A DNA stretch of 64,000 nt from Corynebacterium otitidis ATCC 51513 (GTDB taxonomy: Bacteria; Actinomycetota; Actinomycetes; Mycobacteriales; Mycobacteriaceae), in contig NZ_JH815195.1 of assembly GCF_000296405.1 (NCBI RefSeq), forward strand, positions 253,023 to 317,022, given 5' to 3'. Below are positions 50,681 to 59,775 of this stretch, piece after piece. Positions within the stretch are counted from its first letter, which is position 1. Each line of letters starts with the position of its first letter. A model generated the notes under the pieces. It saw only the letters and a program-made list of their open reading frames with translations, was not told the origin of the DNA and ran no database searches. The position numbers were made by a program, and so were the translations under genes.

Positions 50681-51157
50681 ATGGATTCACTCGTGGTCAC
50701 GGGCTTCCGCATCGGGCTGCTCGTCTTGCTGTGGCTGTTCGTGTTCCTCGCGGTGCGCGCCATGCGCCGGGACTCGACGAAGGCCGTCGGCTCGAGCGGC
50801 CGGTCCCGCTCCGGGCGTCCCTCGAGGAAGCAGCCGCGCGCCGCCGCGCAGCGGCGCGGCGAGCCCGCCACGCGCATCACCATCGTCGAGGGGCCGCTCG
50901 CCGGCTCCCACATGGACATCTCCACGATCGACGAGCTCGTCCTGGGTCGCAGCGAGGACTGCGACTTCGTGCTCGGCGACGACTACGCCTCCTCCAGGCA
51001 CGCGCGCGTCTTCCGCCGCGGCAACCACTGGTTCGTCGAGGACCTCGACTCGCGCAACGGCACCCACCTCTCGGGCGCGCGCATCGACCAGCCCGAGCGG
51101 GTCGACGTCGGCCAGGACATCCGGGTGGGGCGCACGACGGTGAGGTTGGCCTCGTGA
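50681..51157 (+). CDS. fhaB: FHA-domain protein FhaB (FipA-type)
   Basis: 158 residues. An N-terminal membrane helix (about 7-26) is followed by a basic linker and a C-terminal FHA domain: ELVLGRSEDCDF (about 86-97), YASSRHARVF (about 103-112) and DLDSRNGTHLSG (about 122-133). It is the membrane-bound phosphothreonine reader of the PknA/PknB division and growth complex. Its last bases overlap the pstP start (GTGA), so the two are coupled. Confidence 0.93.
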   Translation: MDSLVVTGFRIGLLVLLWLFVFLAVRAMRRDSTKAVGSSGRSRSGRPSRKQPRAAAQRRGEPATRITIVEGPLAGSHMDISTIDELVLGRSEDCDFVLGDDYASSRHARVFRRGNHWFVEDLDSRNGTHLSGARIDQPERVDVGQDIRVGRTTVRLAS

Positions 51158-52677
51158 CGCTCGAACTTCGCTTCTCCGCCTACTCGGACCGCGGGCTGGT
51201 GCGCTCGAACAACGAGGACTCGGCCTACGCCGGCCCGCACCTCCTCGCGCTCGCCGACGGGATGGGCGGCCACGCCGCGGGCGAGGTCGCCTCGCAGATC
51301 CTCATCACCCACCTCGAGCACCTCGACCGCGACGTCACCGAGCTCGTCGAGGAGGCCGCCAATAAGGCCGGCCGCGACGCCGCGGCCGCGGCGCGCACCG
51401 GCGACGAGCAGCCCGGCGAGTCGATGCTCGCGCTCATGGCTGGCGCCGCCGAGGCCGCGAACCGGGCGCTTGCCGAGACCATCGAGGAGCGCCCCGAGAC
51501 CGAGGGCATGGGCACCACGCTCACCGCCTTAATGTTCGACGGCACCCGGCTGGGGCTCTGCCACGTCGGCGACTCGCGCGGCTACCGGCTGCGCGACGGG
51601 GAGCTTACCCAGATCACCATCGACGACACCTACGTCCAGTCGCTCGTGGCCTCCGGGCAGCTCGACCCGGAGGAGGTCTCCACCCACCCGCAGCGCTCGC
51701 TCATCCTCAAGGCCTACACGGGCCGGCCCGTCGAGCCGACCCTTCAGGTGCTCGACGCGCGCCCCGGGGACCGCTACCTGCTGTGCTCGGACGGGCTCTC
51801 CGACCCGGTCACCCCGGACACCATCCGGGAGGCGCTCGGCGAGGGCAGCCCGCAGCACGCCGCGCAGCGGCTCGTGGAGCTCGCGCTGCGCTCGGGCGGC
51901 CCGGACAACGTCACCGTCGTCGTCGGGGAGGTCGCCGAGCAGGGCGCGACTGAGCCCTCTCCCCAGCCGGGCGAGGGCCGGCCGCTCAAGGTCGGCGCGC
52001 TCGTCGACTCCGACCAGGAGCCGGCCCGCCCCGACACGGCGGCGAGTAGGGCGGCCGCGCTGCGGCGCATGCCGAAGACCATCGCCGCGAGCGGGGAGGT
52101 CCGCGACCACCCGCGCAGCAACCGCGTCGCCACCGACGACGACGGCGACAGCGAGGACGACGAGGAGCCTCACCCGCGCCGCAAGGTGACCTGGGCGATC
52201 ATCGTCGCGCTCCTCGTGCTCATCGCCGTCCTCGGCGGCGGCTGGGCGGCCTTGAGCTACGCGCAGGGCAACTACTTCATCAGCGCGAACGCCGAGGGCG
52301 AGCTGCAGATCGAGCGCGGCATCGACTCCTCGCTCTTCGGCCGCGACCTCCACGAGCCCTACCAGAAGGCGTGCCTGACCAAGGACGGCTCGCTGCGGAT
52401 CACGGGCGCCGAGTCGAGCGGCGAGGCCTCCTGCCCGACGTTCACGCTCGACGACCTGCCCGACTCGGCGAGGCGCTCGGTTAGCGGGCTGCCGGGCGGG
52501 AGCTACGAGGAGGTCACCGGCCAGCTGCGCCGGCTCGCCGACCAGGCGCTGCCGCCGTGCGTGGCCACCGAGTCCGGGGAATCCCCCTCGGGCTCCGGGT
52601 CGCCGGCTGAAGACGACCCGACCGAGTCCGAGAAGCCCCGGCCGAGCAGCGGGGCCGACTGCCGGGAGGTGAACTAG
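51154..52677 (+). CDS. pstP: PP2C-family Ser/Thr phosphatase PstP (Ppp)
   Basis: 507 residues from the GTG at 51154, overlapping the fhaB stop. PP2C domain 1-240: NNEDSAYAG (about 19-27), DGMGGHAAGEVAS (35-47, metal Asp35), CHVGDSRGYRLRDGEL (about 133-148), CSDGLSDPV and GGPDNVTVVVGEV. After a linker comes one membrane helix (about 345-368) and an external C-terminal domain of about 140 residues ending in a Ser/Pro/Glu-rich tail. It dephosphorylates PknA, PknB and their targets. Stop and the next ATG abut. Confidence 0.94.
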   Translation: MTLELRFSAYSDRGLVRSNNEDSAYAGPHLLALADGMGGHAAGEVASQILITHLEHLDRDVTELVEEAANKAGRDAAAAARTGDEQPGESMLALMAGAAEAANRALAETIEERPETEGMGTTLTALMFDGTRLGLCHVGDSRGYRLRDGELTQITIDDTYVQSLVASGQLDPEEVSTHPQRSLILKAYTGRPVEPTLQVLDARPGDRYLLCSDGLSDPVTPDTIREALGEGSPQHAAQRLVELALRSGGPDNVTVVVGEVAEQGATEPSPQPGEGRPLKVGALVDSDQEPARPDTAASRAAALRRMPKTIAASGEVRDHPRSNRVATDDDGDSEDDEEPHPRRKVTWAIIVALLVLIAVLGGGWAALSYAQGNYFISANAEGELQIERGIDSSLFGRDLHEPYQKACLTKDGSLRITGAESSGEASCPTFTLDDLPDSARRSVSGLPGGSYEEVTGQLRRLADQALPPCVATESGESPSGSGSPAEDDPTESEKPRPSSGADCREVN

Positions 52678-54096
52678 ATGCAGGTGCTCAAGACTCTGGT
52701 CTCGAGGCGCATCGAGATCGGCCTGCTCATCGCCGCGGCGATCGTCGTCACGGTCATGCTCGCCGCGCTCGAGGTGTCCTCGGGCGAGGCCGTCATCAGC
52801 GAGCTCGCCGGGCTGCTGGCCGGGTTCGTGGGGCTCTTCGCGCTCGCGCACGTCGCGCTGTGCTTCATCGCGCCGCACGCCGACCAGATCATGCTGCCGG
52901 TCACCGCGCTGCTCAACGGGATCGGGCTGGTCATGGTCTACCGCATCGACCTCGCCAACGGCTCGACGCTCGCCTCTAGGCAGGTGCTGTGGAGCTTCGT
53001 CGGCGTCGTGCTCTTCACCCTCGTGCTCACGCTGGTGCGCGACCACCGGCCGCTGGCGCGCTACTCCTACCTGTTCGGGCTCGTCGGGCTCGTGCTGCTC
53101 GCGCTGCCGCTCGTGTGGCCAGCGGCGATCAACGCGGACGCCCGCATCTGGATCACCATCGGGCCGTTCAGCCTCCAGCCGGGCGAGTTCTCGAAGATCC
53201 TCCTGTTGCTGTTCTTCGCGCAGCTGCTCGTCAACAAGCGCGCGCTGTTCACCGTGGCGGGCTACCGGATCTTCGGCATCGACTTCCCGCGGCTTCGGGA
53301 CCTCGCGCCGGTGCTCTTCGTCTGGGCCGTCGCGATCGCGATCATGGGGGTCTCCAACGACTTCGGGCCGGCGCTGCTGCTCTTCGTCACGGTTTTGGGG
53401 ATGATCTACCTCGCGACGTCTCGGGCCTCGTGGCTCATCATCGGCGTCGCGCTCGTCGCGATCGGCGGGGCGGGGATCTACTTCATCTCCGACAAGATCC
53501 AGGACCGCTTCTCGAACTTCATCGACCCGCTGGCGAACTTCGACAGCACGGGCTACCAGCTCTCCCAGGGGCTCTTCGGGCTGTCCTGGGGCGGGTTCAC
53601 CGGCACCGGGCTGGGCGAGGGCTACCCCGAGCTCATCCCCGTCGTCGAGTCGGACTTCATCCTCGCGGCCGTCGGCGAGGAGCTCGGGCTCTTCGGACTC
53701 ACCGTGATCATCCTGCTCTTCGCGGTGCTCGTCACCCGGGGGCTGCGCGCCGCGGTGCAGGTCTCCGACGGCTACGGCAAGCTCGTCGCCTCGGGCCTGT
53801 CGCTCACGCTCATCATCCAGGTGTTCGTCGTCGTCGGCGGGATCAGCGCCCTGCTGCCCATGACCGGCCTGACGACGCCGTTCATGTCGGCAGGCGGCTC
53901 CTCGCTCATGGCGAACTACATCCTGCTCGCGATCCTCATGCGGATCTCCGACTCGGCGCAGCGCCCTCAGCCCAGCGCCGAGGAGCAGGCCGAGCGCGCC
54001 CAGCGCCAGGACGCCCAGCCGGCCGCCGGCGAGCGCCACGACAGCCCCTCGACGGGCTACATCCCCCGCGTCCCCGATTCCTCGAGCTCGGAGTAG
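52678..54096 (+). CDS. rodA: SEDS-family peptidoglycan polymerase RodA/FtsW
   Basis: 472 residues with about 10-12 membrane helices. SEDS motifs are INADARIWITIGPFSLQPGEFSKI (about 147-170, first and last parts diagnostic), the RKxL-equivalent SNDFGPALLLF (about 228-238), YQLSQGLFGLSWGGFTGTGLG and FIMSAGG-like TPFMSAGGSS (about 401-410). The last 45 residues are a disordered cytoplasmic tail. It polymerises lipid II together with a class B PBP, here probably PbpA encoded next. It starts directly at the pstP stop. Confidence 0.94.
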   Translation: MQVLKTLVSRRIEIGLLIAAAIVVTVMLAALEVSSGEAVISELAGLLAGFVGLFALAHVALCFIAPHADQIMLPVTALLNGIGLVMVYRIDLANGSTLASRQVLWSFVGVVLFTLVLTLVRDHRPLARYSYLFGLVGLVLLALPLVWPAAINADARIWITIGPFSLQPGEFSKILLLLFFAQLLVNKRALFTVAGYRIFGIDFPRLRDLAPVLFVWAVAIAIMGVSNDFGPALLLFVTVLGMIYLATSRASWLIIGVALVAIGGAGIYFISDKIQDRFSNFIDPLANFDSTGYQLSQGLFGLSWGGFTGTGLGEGYPELIPVVESDFILAAVGEELGLFGLTVIILLFAVLVTRGLRAAVQVSDGYGKLVASGLSLTLIIQVFVVVGGISALLPMTGLTTPFMSAGGSSLMANYILLAILMRISDSAQRPQPSAEEQAERAQRQDAQPAAGERHDSPSTGYIPRVPDSSSSE

Positions 54097-54106
54097 GTGA
54101 TCCCCG

Positions 54107-55537
54107 GTGAACAAGGCGATCTCGCACACGGCGACGTTCTCCTTCGTCCTCGTCCTCGCGCTCATCCTGCAGCTCACGATCGTGCAGGGCTTCTCCCAGG
54201 AGAAGTACGCCCTCAACGCGGCGAACCAGCGCAACTTCCTCGAGGTGAAGTCCACCCCGCGCGGGCAGATCATCGCCGGCGGCGCGACGCTCGCGTCGTC
54301 GTACCAGGACGCCGACGAGCTCTACCAGCGCGAGTACGGCGACCAGGCCGTGGAGTTCAGCCCGGTGACGGGCTACGTCTCCGACGTGTACGGCACCTCC
54401 CAGCTCGAGGAGACCTACAACGGGGTGCTCAACGGCACGGACTTCTACGCCCGGCAGCTGCTCGATCACCTCACGCGCGACAACCCGGCGGGCAACAACG
54501 TCGAGCTCACCCTCGACCCCAACGTCCAGCAGGTCGCCTACGACCAGCTCGCGAGCAACGGCTACGAGGGCTCGATCGTCGCGATTCGGCCCTCGACCGG
54601 CGAGGTCGTGGCGATGGCCTCGACGCCGTCCTATGACCCGAACCTGCTCGCCAACGGCGACACCGCCGAGCAGGCGTGGGAGGAGCTCAACGCCGACCCG
54701 TCGAACCCGCTGCTCAACCACGCGGCGCAGGAGACCCTCCCGCCGGGCTCGATCTTCAAGATCATCACCGCCGCCGCGGGGCTTAAGGGCGACTACACGG
54801 TCGATAGCCAGCTCACCGGCGCCCCGCAGATCACGCTGCCCAACACGGAGACCGAGCTGACGAACTACAACGGCAACGCGTGCACCGACGGCTCGGACGT
54901 GAGCCTCGAGACGGCGTTCAAGCTCTCGTGCAACACCGCGTTCGTGCAGCTCGGCCTCGCGGTCGGCGAGGACGAGTTCCGATCCACCGCCGAGGACTTC
55001 GGCGTGGGCGAGAACTACGACTTAGGCCTTCCGACCTCCTCGGGCGAGCTCGGCGAGCTGCCCGACCAGGCGGCGGTCGGCCAGTCGGCGATCGGGCAGC
55101 GCGACGTGACGATGTCGGCGCTGCAGGCCGCGGTCATGGCCGCGACCGTCGCGAACAACGGGCACCGCATGGAGCCCCACGTCGTCAGCCGGATCACCGG
55201 CCCGGACCTCAACGAGATCGACGCGATCGAGCCGAAGGAGCTCAACGCCCCGGTCGATGAGGATATCGCCGGCCAGCTGCGCGGGCTCATGATCGAGTCG
55301 GAGAAGAACACCACCGGCTACAACGGGGAGGACATCGCCTCGAAGACGGGCACCGCGGAGCACGGCGCCGAGGGCGAGGCGCCCCACACGTGGTACGTGG
55401 GCTTCGGCCCCACGGAGGACGCCGACATCGCCGTCGCCGTCGTCGTCAAGGACGGCGGCGGGCAGGGCCAATCCGCCACGGGCGGGAAGGTCGCCTCGCC
55501 GCTGGGCCGCGCCGTCATCCAGGCGGCGCTCGGCTAG
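54107..55537 (+). CDS. pbpA: Class B penicillin-binding protein PbpA
   Basis: 476 residues, GTG start ten bases after rodA. One N-terminal membrane helix (about 10-30), a short dimerisation domain, then the transpeptidase domain with nucleophile Ser215 in SIFK, Ser274-Cys-Asn in SCNTAF, and Lys413-Thr-Gly in KTGTAEHG. It cross-links peptidoglycan as the partner of the preceding SEDS protein. Same size and order as mycobacterial PbpA, a PknB substrate. The gap to pknA is 55 bases with its own ribosome site. Confidence 0.95.
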   Translation: MNKAISHTATFSFVLVLALILQLTIVQGFSQEKYALNAANQRNFLEVKSTPRGQIIAGGATLASSYQDADELYQREYGDQAVEFSPVTGYVSDVYGTSQLEETYNGVLNGTDFYARQLLDHLTRDNPAGNNVELTLDPNVQQVAYDQLASNGYEGSIVAIRPSTGEVVAMASTPSYDPNLLANGDTAEQAWEELNADPSNPLLNHAAQETLPPGSIFKIITAAAGLKGDYTVDSQLTGAPQITLPNTETELTNYNGNACTDGSDVSLETAFKLSCNTAFVQLGLAVGEDEFRSTAEDFGVGENYDLGLPTSSGELGELPDQAAVGQSAIGQRDVTMSALQAAVMAATVANNGHRMEPHVVSRITGPDLNEIDAIEPKELNAPVDEDIAGQLRGLMIESEKNTTGYNGEDIASKTGTAEHGAEGEAPHTWYVGFGPTEDADIAVAVVVKDGGGQGQSATGGKVASPLGRAVIQAALG

Positions 55538-55592
55538 CGGCCGGGCACGGTAGAACGGGAAACGACGAGTGAGGAGTTGAGAAGGAGGCGAC

Positions 55593-57194
55593 GTGGCTAG
55601 CGACGACACCGAGATCATGGCCGGGCCGGGCCGCGACCCCGAGCGCGAGCGCCTGCAGCTCCTCCTCGGCGAGGACTACCGGCTGCAGTGGGTCATCGGC
55701 CACGGCGGCATGTCCACCGTGTGGCTCGCCGACGACGTCGCGCGCGACCGGGAGGTCGCCGTCAAGGCGCTGCGCCCGGAGTTCTCCAACGCGCCGGAAT
55801 TCCTCGAGCGATTCCGCAACGAGGCGAAGGCCGCGACCGCCATCGACTCCGACCACGTGGTTGCGACCTACGACTACCGGGAGGTCACCGACCAGGCGGG
55901 CACGACGCACTGCTTCATCATCATGGAGTACGTGCGCGGCGAGACGCTCGCCGACCTGATCGCCCGGGAGGGCTCCCTCGACGAGGAGCTCAGCCTCGAC
56001 CTTCTCGAGCAGGCCGCCCACGGGCTCTCGGTCATCCACCGGCTCGGCATGATCCACCGGGACATCAAGCCCGGCAACCTTCTCGTCACCCAGTCCGGGC
56101 AGGTGAAAATCACCGACTTCGGGATCGCCAAGGCCGCCGAGGCCGTGCCGCTCACCCGCACGGGCATGGTCGTGGGCACCGCGCAGTACATCTCCCCGGA
56201 GCAGGCCCAGGGCCTCTCCGTGGGCCCGCCGACCGACGTCTACTCCCTCGGCGTCGTCGGCTACGAGGTGCTCGGCGGGCGCCGCCCGTTCAGCGGCGAC
56301 TCGTCGGTCTCCGTGGTACTCTCCCACATCAACGACGAGCCGCCGGCGCTGCCCACCTCGATCAGCGCGCAGGCCCGCGAGCTCGTCTCCATCGCGCTGC
56401 GCAAGGACCCGGCCACCCGCTTCGCCTCGGGCGACGAGTTCGCCCTGGCGATCAAGGAGGTCAGGGCCGGGAACCGCCCGCCGCAGCCCGCGTCCGCGGC
56501 ACTGCAGGGCGAGGCCGAGGAGCCCACCCCGTCGGCCACGACCGAGCTGCTCGGCCAGGCCGCCCGCCCGACGACCATCCTCCCGGAGGCCACCCGCGTG
56601 GCCCGCGCGCAGGAAACGCGCGCGGCCGCCGCCGGGGCGCGGCGCGGCGGAGCCCCGGGCGCCAAGCCCTCGGCCAAGAAGAAAGCGAAGAAGTCCGGCC
56701 GCGGCGCGGGCATCGCGGCGGCCGTCGCCGCCGCGGCGCTCGTCGCGGCCGGGGCATGGGCGTGGTCCGCGGGCGTCTTCGATTCAACCGGGGGCGAGGA
56801 GCCCTCGGAGACGATCGTCACGACGACGCTGCCCGGCGAGACGGAGACCACCACCGTGCGCGAGACCGCCCCGCAGCAGCCGAGCCGGCAGCAGGAGCCG
56901 GCGCCGCAGCAGCCCAGCCAGCAGCCCGCGCCGCAGCAGCCGCAGCCCAGCCCGACCGCCCCGATTCAGCCGCCGCCCACCCAGCCCGGCGACGACGAGG
57001 ACGACGGCGGCGACGAGCAGACGCAGGGCAGCCACCAGCCCACCCAGCCGACGGCGCCGGCGCCGACCGAGGGCTCCTCCCCGGCGCCCACGAGTGCGCC
57101 TTCCGGCCTGGACGGCGATAGGATGCACGATTATCTTGACTCCGAGCGCGGCCTGGGCGGCCTCTACGGGGCGCTTCCTAGGGAGAGAAGGTAA
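55593..57194 (+). CDS. pknA: Ser/Thr protein kinase PknA
   Basis: 533 residues, GTG start preceded by GAAGGAGG. Kinase domain about 28-295: GHGGMSTVWLAD (P-loop), VAVKALRPE (ATP Lys), IHRDIKPGNLL (catalytic loop), ITDFGIAKA and the activation loop with TRTGMVVGTAQYISPE. A membrane helix lies at about 370-392 (IAAAVAAAALVAAGAWAW). The external part is Gln/Pro-rich (QQPSRQQEP and similar) and low complexity. It phosphorylates division and wall-synthesis proteins. Its TAA is followed at once by the pknB GTG. Confidence 0.94.
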   Translation: MASDDTEIMAGPGRDPERERLQLLLGEDYRLQWVIGHGGMSTVWLADDVARDREVAVKALRPEFSNAPEFLERFRNEAKAATAIDSDHVVATYDYREVTDQAGTTHCFIIMEYVRGETLADLIAREGSLDEELSLDLLEQAAHGLSVIHRLGMIHRDIKPGNLLVTQSGQVKITDFGIAKAAEAVPLTRTGMVVGTAQYISPEQAQGLSVGPPTDVYSLGVVGYEVLGGRRPFSGDSSVSVVLSHINDEPPALPTSISAQARELVSIALRKDPATRFASGDEFALAIKEVRAGNRPPQPASAALQGEAEEPTPSATTELLGQAARPTTILPEATRVARAQETRAAAAGARRGGAPGAKPSAKKKAKKSGRGAGIAAAVAAAALVAAGAWAWSAGVFDSTGGEEPSETIVTTTLPGETETTTVRETAPQQPSRQQEPAPQQPSQQPAPQQPQPSPTAPIQPPPTQPGDDEDDGGDEQTQGSHQPTQPTAPAPTEGSSPAPTSAPSGLDGDRMHDYLDSERGLGGLYGALPRERR

Positions 57195-59183
57195 GTGAAC
57201 ACAATCGCAGACCGCTACGAGATTGGCGAGGTGATCGGCACCGGCGGCATGTCCGACGTCTACGAGGCCGAGGACCTGCTGCTCGGGCGCACGGTTGCGC
57301 TCAAGATGCTCAAGGTGGACCTCGCGCGAGACGTGAACTTCCGCGAGCGCTTCCGCCGGGAGGCGCAGAACTCCGGGCGCCTCAACCACCCCGCCATCGT
57401 CGCCGTCTACGACACCGGCGAAGACCAGCGCGAGGGCGTCAGCGTGCCCTTTATCGTCATGGAGCGGGTGTTCGGCCACACGCTGCGCGACATCGTGCGC
57501 GACAACGGCCCGTTCCCCCCGGCCGAGGCCGCCGAGACGCTCCTGCCGGTCTGCCAGGCGCTCCAGGCCTCCCACGACGCGGGCATCGTCCACCGCGACA
57601 TCAAGCCCGCGAACATCATGATCACCAACACCGGCGCGGTGAAGGTGATGGACTTCGGCATCGCCCGGGCGCTCGACGACCACACCTCGGCGATGACGCA
57701 GACGGCCGCGGTGATCGGCACGGCGCAGTACCTCTCCCCCGAGCAGGCGCGCGGCAAGACCGCGGACGCCCGCTCGGACGTCTACTCGCTGGGCTGCGTG
57801 CTCTACGAGGCGCTCACCGGGCACCCGCCGTTCGAGGGCGAGACGCCGTTCGCGGTGGCCTACCAGCACGTGCAGGAGGAGCCGGAGGCGCCCTCCCACT
57901 TCATCCCGAACCTCACGCCCACCGTCGCGGTCAACGTCGACTCGGTGGTGCTCACCGCGATGGCGAAGCATCCGGCCGACCGCTACCAGTCTGCCGAAGA
58001 GCTCGGCGAGGACCTCGAGCTGTTGGCCCGGGGCGCGGTCACCCACGCGGCGCGCAGCCACGTCGCCGTCGCCGGGGAGGGCGCGGCCGAGTCGACGACG
58101 ACGCTCGAGCCGGTCGAGGAGCCCGCCCCGCCGAAACCGGGCGCGCGCCACCGGCCCAAGCAGGAGAAGAAGAAGCGCTCCCGCTGGCCGGTGTGGCTCG
58201 CGGTCATCCTCGCGGTCATCGCGCTCGCGGGCGTGGGCGTGGTGGGCTACCGCGCGTGGCAGGCCGCCAGCGACGCGGCCCGGGAGCAGGAGACCGTCGC
58301 GGTGCCCGACCTCGTGGGCCTCGACCGCTCGGAGGCGGTGCACAAGCTGCGCGAGGCGGGCTTCCAGGACGAGATCGAGGAGCGCCCCGACCCTGAGGTG
58401 CCCGAGGACCAGGTGCTCGCCACGAACCCGGAGGCCGGCTCGCAGCTGCAGCGCGGCACGACGGTGACGCTCGTCATCTCCTCCGGCAAGGAGCAGACCG
58501 AGGTGCCGGACTTGAGCGGCCTGACGATCCAGGAGGCGCAGGAGGCGCTCGCCGAGGCGGGCCTCGAGCTCGGCGAGCCGGTGCGCGACGAGCCGTCCGC
58601 GGACGTGCCCGAGGGGCAGATCATCGAGCAGAACCCCACCGCCGGCATCGAGCTGCCCAAGGGCTCGGAGGTGCGCGTCACCCGATCGGCAGGGCCGGAC
58701 ACCACCCGCATCCCGGACGTCACGGGCCTGCAGCTCCACGAGGCGGAGGCGACGCTCACGAGCCTCGGCTTCGAGGTCGCCGTCGACCGGGTCGACTCGA
58801 CCCGCCCCGAGGGGGAGGTGCTCGCGCTGTCCCAGCCGGGCGAGGAGGTCATCAGCGGCTCGACGATCACGGTGCGGGTCTCCAACGGCAACCTCATGGT
58901 CATGCCGGACCTCTCCGGGCTCACGAAGCAGGAGGCCGTCGACGCGCTGAAGCGCGAGGGCTGGCGCGGCGAGTCCGGCGACATCGAGGAGCGCGAGCCG
59001 CGCCCGACGAGCAGCAGCAGCGCCGACCGGACGATCGCCTCGGCCTCCCCGGCCGCCGGCGACGAGGTCGACAAGTCGGTGCACGTGGAGATCACGCTCT
59101 ACGAGAAGCGCTCGACGTCGACGTCGTCCTCGCGCTCCAACGCGGACGGGCACACGGCGCTGCGCGAGGCGCTGCAGCGCTGA
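57195..59183 (+). CDS. pknB: Ser/Thr protein kinase PknB with four PASTA domains
   Basis: 662 residues, GTG start adjoining the pknA stop. Kinase domain 8-275: GTGGMSDVY (15-23), ATP-binding Lys37 in VALKML, VHRDIKPANIM, VMDFGIARA. Membrane helix about 332-352 (VWLAVILAVIALAGVGVVGY). Outside are four PASTA repeats, beginning VPDLVGL (about 370), VPDLSGL (about 437), IPDVTGL (about 504) and MPDLSGL (about 572). The last repeat has a Ser-rich insertion. PASTA domains sense lipid II or muropeptides and direct the kinase to growth sites. It is the terminal kinase of the operon; crgA follows after about 100 bases. Confidence 0.95.
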   Translation: MNTIADRYEIGEVIGTGGMSDVYEAEDLLLGRTVALKMLKVDLARDVNFRERFRREAQNSGRLNHPAIVAVYDTGEDQREGVSVPFIVMERVFGHTLRDIVRDNGPFPPAEAAETLLPVCQALQASHDAGIVHRDIKPANIMITNTGAVKVMDFGIARALDDHTSAMTQTAAVIGTAQYLSPEQARGKTADARSDVYSLGCVLYEALTGHPPFEGETPFAVAYQHVQEEPEAPSHFIPNLTPTVAVNVDSVVLTAMAKHPADRYQSAEELGEDLELLARGAVTHAARSHVAVAGEGAAESTTTLEPVEEPAPPKPGARHRPKQEKKKRSRWPVWLAVILAVIALAGVGVVGYRAWQAASDAAREQETVAVPDLVGLDRSEAVHKLREAGFQDEIEERPDPEVPEDQVLATNPEAGSQLQRGTTVTLVISSGKEQTEVPDLSGLTIQEAQEALAEAGLELGEPVRDEPSADVPEGQIIEQNPTAGIELPKGSEVRVTRSAGPDTTRIPDVTGLQLHEAEATLTSLGFEVAVDRVDSTRPEGEVLALSQPGEEVISGSTITVRVSNGNLMVMPDLSGLTKQEAVDALKREGWRGESGDIEEREPRPTSSSSADRTIASASPAAGDEVDKSVHVEITLYEKRSTSTSSSRSNADGHTALREALQR

Positions 59184-59285
59184 CTCGCCGGCGCCCGGGG
59201 CGGGGCCGGGTTGCTAGACTGGGGCCCCGTTCGGTAAGGACACTTCCCTTAAGACAACCCACGACGACCTGAGGTACGACGAAGC

Positions 59286-59564
59286 ATGCCGAAGTCAAAG
59301 ATCACGAACTCGGGCGACCTGCCGCAGGCCCCGGGGACGGACTCGTCCGCCCAGCGCGCCCCGGTGCGGATCAACATCGGCGGCACGCCGCTGTGGTACA
59401 AGATCCTCATGTTCGCGCTCCTCGGGCTGGGGCTCGCGTGGCTCGTGCTCTCCTACCTGCTCGGGGACACGGTGCCCCTCTTCGTCGAGCTCGGCCCGTG
59501 GAACTACGCCATCGGCTTCGGGACGATGGTCGTGGGCCTGCTCATGACGATCGGCTGGAAATAG
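59286..59564 (+). CDS. crgA: Cell division protein CrgA
   Basis: 92 residues. A short polar N-terminus (MPKSKITNSGD) is followed by two membrane helices (about 38-56 and 68-88) with the family block TPLWYKILMFALLGLGLAWL and WNYAIGFGTMVVGLLMTIGW. CrgA is a small actinobacterial divisome protein that binds FtsZ and class B PBPs. It is transcribed in the same direction as pknB, a different arrangement from mycobacteria, where it diverges. No clear Shine-Dalgarno; CTGAGG is the best candidate. Confidence 0.93.
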   Translation: MPKSKITNSGDLPQAPGTDSSAQRAPVRINIGGTPLWYKILMFALLGLGLAWLVLSYLLGDTVPLFVELGPWNYAIGFGTMVVGLLMTIGWK

Positions 59565-59599
59565 CCGCCGGGTCTCAAGAAGGCCCCCTGACGATCGCC

Positions 59600-59640
59600 G
59601 GCCGCCGCCGCGCGGAACTTTTCTCCCCGCCGCGGCGGCC
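59600..59640. terminator. Hairpin downstream of crgA
   Basis: GGCCGCCGC (59600-59608) pairs with GCGGCGGCC (59632-59640). The loop holds AACTTTTCTCC. Moderate support as terminator of the kinase cluster. Confidence 0.45.
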
Positions 59641-59739
59641 GACGCGTATCCGCAGCACCCCGCACGTTTCTCCGGCACCCGGCGGGCGGCCGGGGACCGC
59701 GCGGCTAGCCCCGTTTGAGGTCAACCAAGCTTAAGAACA

Positions 59740-59769
59740 TTGAGGCTACGTTTAACTCGGTGTTAGCCT
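59740..59769 (+). promoter_or_regulatory. Promoter of the siderophore transport operon (leaderless)
   Basis: TTGAGG (59740-59745), an 18-base spacer, TAGCCT (59764-59769), then six bases to the ATG. GTTAGCC within the -10 resembles one half of a DtxR box, and AGGCTA (59743-59748) is its mirror, but the 19-bp DtxR consensus is not met. Iron control is therefore likely but not shown by this site. Confidence 0.5.
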
Positions 59770-59775
59770 TCGCTC

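Noticed and set aside
51529-54273. 914-codon open frame antisense to pstP-rodA-pbpA
   Set aside because: Arg/Asp/Glu-rich reverse-frame composition over three confirmed genes; no start signal or domain.
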